From an uncultured Collinsella sp. (GTDB lineage Bacteria; Actinomycetota; Coriobacteriia; Coriobacteriales; Coriobacteriaceae): a stretch of 16,897 bases of DNA. Of the stretch, positions 13,956 through 16,897 are shown piece by piece. Below the pieces are notes generated by a model. It searched no databases. It saw only the letters and a list, made by a program, of their open reading frames with translations, and was not told the DNA's origin. Location of the stretch: NCBI GenBank assembly GCA_902489955.1, contig CABUBY010000025.1, positions 1 through 16,897 on the forward strand, in the 5' to 3' direction. The translations under genes and the position numbers were made by a program. Numbering within the stretch: position 1 is the stretch's first letter; each line of letters starts with the position of its first letter.

Positions 13956-15158
13956 ATGCAGATTACCTCAGGCCTGCCTGAAGGCTTTAACGCCGGCGCG
14001 TACGACATGATTGTCGTCGGTGCTGGATATGCCGGTGCCGTTTGCGCCCGCCGTCTTGCCGAGACCATCGGCTATCGTGTTGCCGTTTTGGAGCGCCGTA
14101 GCCACATTGCGGGCAATGCCTATGACTGCACTGACGAGGCCGGAATCCTGATCCACGAGTACGGTCCGCATATCTATCACACCTTTAACGAGCGCGTGCA
14201 CAATTTCCTGTCGCGCTTTACCAAGTGGACGGATTATCAGCACAAGGTGCTCGCCAACATCAACGGTACCCTTATGCCCGTGCCCTTCAACCATGCGAGT
14301 CTCAAGCTCGCCTTTGGTGACGAGCGCGGCGAGGAGCTGTATCAGAAGCTCGTGGAGACCTTTGGTAAGGATGTCAAGGTGCCCATTATGGAGCTGCGTA
14401 AGAAGAACGACCCCGACTTGGCCGAGGTCGCCGATTACGTCTACGAGAACGTCTTTTTGCATTACACCATGAAGCAGTGGGGCCAGACGCCCGATCAGAT
14501 CGACCCCTCGATCACCGGCCGCGTTCCCGTCTTTGTGGGCGATGATGACCGCTACTTCCCGCAAGCTCCCTTCCAGGGCATGCCGCAGGAGGGCTACACG
14601 GCGCTCTTTGAGCACATGCTCGACCACGACCTGATCGACGTGTTCTGCGACGTGGACGCCCGCGATCTCTTTGAGATCGATGAGACCACCGTCAAGGTCG
14701 ACGGCAAGGTCTACGGCGGCGAGATTGTCTATACCGGTCCGCTCGACGAGCTGTTCAACCTCGACCTGGGCGCTCTGCCGTACCGCACGCTCGATATGAA
14801 GTTCGAGACGCTCGATATGGACCAGTTCCAGCCCGTGGGCACCGTCAACTACACCACGAGCGAGGACTACACGCGTATCACCGAGTTCAAGAACATGACC
14901 GGTCAGGTCCTGCCCGGCAAGACCACCATCATGAAGGAGTACTCCAAGGCCTATACGCCCGGCTCGGGCGAGACACCGTACTACGCCATTCTTGAGCCCG
15001 AGAACCGTGAGCTCTATGAGCGCTATCTTGAGCGCGTCCAGAACCTGACGAACTTCCACCCGGTGGGTCGTCTGGCCGAGTATCGTTACTACGATATGGA
15101 CGCTGTGACCAATTCCGCCCTCGATCTTTCGGATGAGATTATCGCCTGCCATGCATAA
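13956..15158 (+). CDS. glf: UDP-galactopyranose mutase
   Basis: A 400-residue flavoenzyme that interconverts UDP-galactopyranose and UDP-galactofuranose, the donor for galactofuranose in surface glycans. The FAD-binding Rossmann motif is YDMIVVGAGYAGAVCARRLA (GxGxxG at 22-27) with Glu46 at the end of the second strand. Further Glf signatures are RSHIAGNAYD, HEYGPHIYHT, KQWGQTPDQIDPSITGRVPV, DRYFPQAPFQGMPQEGYTALFEHML and the C-terminal HPVGRLAEYRYYDMD. Length is typical. The ATG at 13956 has AAGGAG upstream. The stop codon overlaps the start of a glycosyltransferase by 8 nt, so the two are translated together and probably act in the same glycan pathway. Confidence 0.95.
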   Translation: MQITSGLPEGFNAGAYDMIVVGAGYAGAVCARRLAETIGYRVAVLERRSHIAGNAYDCTDEAGILIHEYGPHIYHTFNERVHNFLSRFTKWTDYQHKVLANINGTLMPVPFNHASLKLAFGDERGEELYQKLVETFGKDVKVPIMELRKKNDPDLAEVADYVYENVFLHYTMKQWGQTPDQIDPSITGRVPVFVGDDDRYFPQAPFQGMPQEGYTALFEHMLDHDLIDVFCDVDARDLFEIDETTVKVDGKVYGGEIVYTGPLDELFNLDLGALPYRTLDMKFETLDMDQFQPVGTVNYTTSEDYTRITEFKNMTGQVLPGKTTIMKEYSKAYTPGSGETPYYAILEPENRELYERYLERVQNLTNFHPVGRLAEYRYYDMDAVTNSALDLSDEIIACHA

Positions 15159-16182
15159 AGTCATAACATTCGGTATTCCCTCGTATAACGCCGCCAAGGA
15201 CATGGACCATTGCATCACCTCCATCTTGGAGGGGAGCAATTACGCCACCGATATCGAGATTATCGTGGTGGACGACGGCTCCAAGGACGAGACGGCCGAT
15301 AAGGCCGATGAGTGGGAGGCGCGTTATCCCGGTATCATTCGCGCGGTACACCAGGAGAACGGCGGCCACGGTATTGCCGTCCTTTCGGGTCTGCGCGAGG
15401 CACAGGGCACCTACTACAAGGTTGTCGACTCGGATGACTGGCTTGACGGCGCTGCCCTTTCGACTATGCTGTCGATTCTGCGTGGCTTTGAAGAGCGTGA
15501 TCAGCGCGTTGACCTGTTTATCTCGAACTACGTGTACGAGAAGGTTTACGAGGGCACGCATACCGCTATTGGCTACAAATTTGCCCTGCCGCGCAAAAAG
15601 ATCTTTTCCTGGGATCAGATCGGTCATTTTCGCCTGGACCAGAACCTGCTCATGCACAGCCTGTGCTATCGCACGGATGTGCTGCGCGAGTCCAATCTTC
15701 CCATGCCGCCGCACACGTTCTATGTGGACAACATCTACGCCTACGTGCCGCTGCCGCGTTGCAAGACCATGTACTACGCCGACATCGACCTCTACCGCTA
15801 CTTTATCGGTCGCGAAGGTCAGAGCGTCAACGAGGCAACGATGGTCAAGCGTCTGGACCAGCAGTTCCGTGTTACGCGTATCATGATGGAGTCGTACCAC
15901 CTGTACAGCGATGTCGAGTCGTCGCGCCTGCGTTCGTACATGATGGGCTACTTCACCATGATGATGGCGATCTGCTCGGTGCTCACCAAGCTTTCCGAGG
16001 AAGATTGCGCCGACGAGCGCCTAAAGATGCTGTGGAATGATTTGAAGGCCTACGACGAGCGCATGTATCGTCGTGCCCGCTACGGCGTGGTCGGGTTCTT
16101 CACCAATCTGCGCGGACGGGCCGGAGACAAAACCACGCTCGGCCTATACCGTCTTGCCTCTAAGATCTTCAAATTCAACTAA
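15151..16182 (+). CDS. Family 2 glycosyltransferase
   Basis: A 343-residue GT-A fold glycosyltransferase. The N-terminus reads KVITFGIPSYNAAKDMDHCI, followed by IEIIVVDDGSKDET (DDGS 41-44), NGGHGIAVLSGLREA and the metal-binding DSDDW (93-97). The rest has no clear membrane segments, so the enzyme is probably cytoplasmic or membrane-associated. The start at 15151 is chosen because it overlaps the glf stop (ATGCATAA, 8 nt) and lies at the family N-terminus; an in-frame ATG at 15133 is also possible. Coupling to glf suggests that it handles galactofuranose or makes the same polymer, an inference from position. Just 3' of it is the structured element at 16215-16324, whose flanks also mirror its last codons. 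Confidence 0.9.
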   Translation: MHKVITFGIPSYNAAKDMDHCITSILEGSNYATDIEIIVVDDGSKDETADKADEWEARYPGIIRAVHQENGGHGIAVLSGLREAQGTYYKVVDSDDWLDGAALSTMLSILRGFEERDQRVDLFISNYVYEKVYEGTHTAIGYKFALPRKKIFSWDQIGHFRLDQNLLMHSLCYRTDVLRESNLPMPPHTFYVDNIYAYVPLPRCKTMYYADIDLYRYFIGREGQSVNEATMVKRLDQQFRVTRIMMESYHLYSDVESSRLRSYMMGYFTMMMAICSVLTKLSEEDCADERLKMLWNDLKAYDERMYRRARYGVVGFFTNLRGRAGDKTTLGLYRLASKIFKFN

Positions 16183-16214
16183 CTGTTGAGTAATCGCTGC
16201 TGATAGGTTGACTG

Positions 16215-16324
16215 GGCCCCTTGGCCTTTAGTTTGCTACTGCGAACAGTCCTGCTCGCACGGAAAGCACATTAAGTGCTTTCCGGCTCGTGCGGAACTTG
16301 TATCAAACTAAAGGCCAAGGGGCC
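16215..16324 (+). repeat. Structured element copy 1 (E1): nested palindrome 3' of the glycosyltransferase
   Basis: The outer arms are a perfect 21-bp inverted repeat (16215-16235 and 16304-16324), ending inward in GTTTG and starting again in CAAAC. The core is CAGTCCTGCTCGCA, an inner stem CGGAAAGCAC (16260-16269), loop ATTAA, arm GTGCTTTCCG (16275-16284), then GCTCGTGCGGAACT. CGCACG and CGTGCG around the inner stem can pair as well, leaving a 5-nt bulge. It begins 32 bp after the stop codon and lies in the sense direction. There is no U-tract after it. It shares core and architecture with the copy at 16418-16542. The family is not recognised. Confidence 0.85.
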
Positions 16325-16328
16325 TCTG

Positions 16329-16386
16329 CTATAAGAATCGATTGTCAGGCTGCCTGAATTTGAAGATCTTCGACGCGCGGTACACA
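16329..16386 (-). pseudogene. Remnant resembling the glycosyltransferase C-terminus
   Basis: The minus strand reads VYRASKIFKFRQPDNRFL and a stop at 16331-16329. The neighbouring glycosyltransferase ends LYRLASKIFKFN. Sixteen bases are identical in inverted orientation (16162-16177 and 16355-16370), and just outside them the codons differ mainly at third positions (CGT/CGC, GCC/GCG, TCT/TCG) plus one missing codon. That pattern suits the tail of a former paralogous gene rather than a recent copy. It is very short, so chance or a structural explanation remains possible. Confidence 0.4.
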
Positions 16387-16417
16387 GGGGCCTGGGCTGA
16401 AAAGAATCTGGTTGGTA

Positions 16418-16542
16418 GGTTGCCCGGTGGGGCTTGGTTATGTTTGTCGCGAGTTCCGCACGAGCCGAAGAACACTTAATGTGTTCTTCGTGCGAGCCAG
16501 GACTGTAGAGCAGCAAACATAACCAAGCCCCACCGGGCAACC
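16418..16542 (-). repeat. Structured element copy 2 (E2): nested palindrome 3' of the P1 peptidase gene
   Basis: The outer arms are a perfect 29-bp inverted repeat (16418-16446 and 16514-16542). On the minus strand the core reads CAGTCCTGGCTCGCA, inner arm CGAAGAACAC, loop ATTAA, inner arm GTGTTCTTCG (plus-strand positions 16490-16481 and 16475-16466), then GCTCGTGCGGAACT. Relative to copy 1 it is inverted, so it is sense with respect to the minus-strand peptidase gene, whose stop lies 12 bp upstream. The 3' spacer between inner stem and outer arm is 19 nt in both copies. There is no immediate U-tract. Confidence 0.85.
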
Positions 16543-16554
16543 GGTCAGGTTAGG

Positions 16555-16897
16555 CTACTTCGCGGCGCCGGGGATGCCGTGGGAGGTTTTGGCGGTTTTG
16601 GCTCCGTTTACGATGGCGGTCTGTAGGGCCCTTACGGCGAGCATGCCCAGTAAGTCTAGGGGAACGGCGGCGCTTGCCTGGGCGCCCAGTTTGCCGCTGG
16701 CGAGGGTGTAGATGGTGTCGCCGTCGTTGGTGGTGTGTGTGGGACGGATGGCGTGTGCGTAGGCGTCTGCGGCCATCTGGGAGACCTTGGTGGCTTGTGC
16801 CTTAGTGAGTTCCACGTTGGTGACGATGCAGCTGATGGTGGTGTTGGTGCGGTCGAGCGGCATCTGCATGGATCCGGCGGCGGCAAAGGCTGCGAGT
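16555..16897 (-). CDS. P1-family (S58) aminopeptidase, C-terminal part
   Basis: The frame ends in TAG at 16555 and remains open to the right edge, giving about 113 C-terminal residues. NTTISCIVTNVELTKAQATK, AADAYAHAIRPTHT and NDGDTIYTLASG match the C-terminal region of the DmpA/P1 family of self-processing aminopeptidases and D-esterases (MEROPS S58). These cleave themselves before an N-terminal Ser or Thr nucleophile; that site lies outside the window, so activity cannot be judged. Internal ATGs near 16869 and 16863 are not likely starts, as the family match implies a longer protein and the reading frame continues upstream. The gene converges on the glf/glycosyltransferase pair and has E2 as its 3' neighbour. 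Confidence 0.82.
   Translation of the reverse strand, partial: LAAFAAAGSMQMPLDRTNTTISCIVTNVELTKAQATKVSQMAADAYAHAIRPTHTTNDGDTIYTLASGKLGAQASAAVPLDLLGMLAVRALQTAIVNGAKTAKTSHGIPGAAK

Larger units (their letters stand above)
16183..16554. other. Convergent intergenic region without an intact gene
   Basis: These 372 bp between the glycosyltransferase and the P1 peptidase hold E1, the short glycosyltransferase-like remnant and E2. No intact ORF with a ribosome binding site is present. The flanks of E1 are also imperfectly complementary, for example 12 of 15 bases between AATCGCTGCTGATAG on the left and the complement of the right flank. The whole of about 16162-16370 can therefore be read as one very large imperfect palindrome. 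Confidence 0.8.

Noticed and set aside
13968..15239. Long minus-strand open frame opposite glf
   Set aside because: Antisense shadow of glf, with no family character or ribosome binding site.
16215..16324. Ordinary rho-independent terminator
   Set aside because: The structure is much longer than needed, has a conserved interior, and lacks a U-tract on the 3' side; termination may still be one of its effects.
16215..16542. Insertion sequence or CRISPR repeats
   Set aside because: No transposase, no target-site duplication seen, only two copies in inverted orientation, and no spacer periodicity.

Overview
The window looks like part of the chromosome of a moderately GC-rich Gram-positive anaerobe. 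The best fit is a gut Coriobacteriia such as Collinsella; this is inferred from gene content and protein flavour and has not been tested by a search. Supporting signs are an LPXTG-anchored surface peptidase, strong AGGAGG-type ribosome binding sites, acetate kinase and phosphotransacetylase genes, and UDP-galactopyranose mutase. No rRNA, tRNA, CRISPR array, insertion sequence or transposase was seen.

Layout, left to right. (1) Positions 1-1948, minus: a secreted, cell-wall-anchored C69-family dipeptidase whose C-terminus reaches the left edge. (2) 2255-3274, minus: a diacylglycerol/lipid kinase followed by a 30-residue membrane peptide and a strong terminator. (3) 3373-7536, plus: RNase D, a YugP-type membrane zinc peptidase, both subunits of exonuclease VII (xseA, xseB) and a HIT-family nucleotide hydrolase. 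(4) 7578-9747, plus: a visibly more AT-rich pair, a LysR-type regulator broken by one missing T and an MFS exporter. (5) 9868-13724: two tandem acetate kinase paralogues (plus) converging on phosphotransacetylase (minus). Together these form the acetyl-CoA to acetyl-phosphate to acetate route that yields ATP. (6) 13956-16182, plus: UDP-galactopyranose mutase overlapping a family 2 glycosyltransferase, a small galactofuranose-type surface glycan unit. (7) 16555 to the right edge, minus: the C-terminal part of a P1-family (S58) aminopeptidase.

The most unusual content lies between genes. Two related nested palindromes (16215-16324 and 16418-16542) sit just 3' of two convergent genes, each in the sense orientation of its own upstream gene. 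They share an invariant loop and flanks, while the inner stem differs at three base pairs that all change in a compensatory way, and the outer stems are perfect but of different sequence. This is the pattern of a conserved structured element, probably RNA, that I do not recognise. A third nested palindrome with a perfect 29-bp outer arm and a 15-bp inner arm lies 3' of pta (12596-12728), but its sequence is unrelated. A short minus-strand remnant resembling the glycosyltransferase C-terminus lies between the first two elements.

Other points of interest are the acetate kinases, both with an alanine where the acetate-pocket phenylalanine normally sits and the first copy lacking two more canonical active-site residues; the small membrane peptide coupled to the lipid kinase; and the surface dipeptidase, whose predicted signal-peptide cleavage directly exposes its catalytic cysteine.
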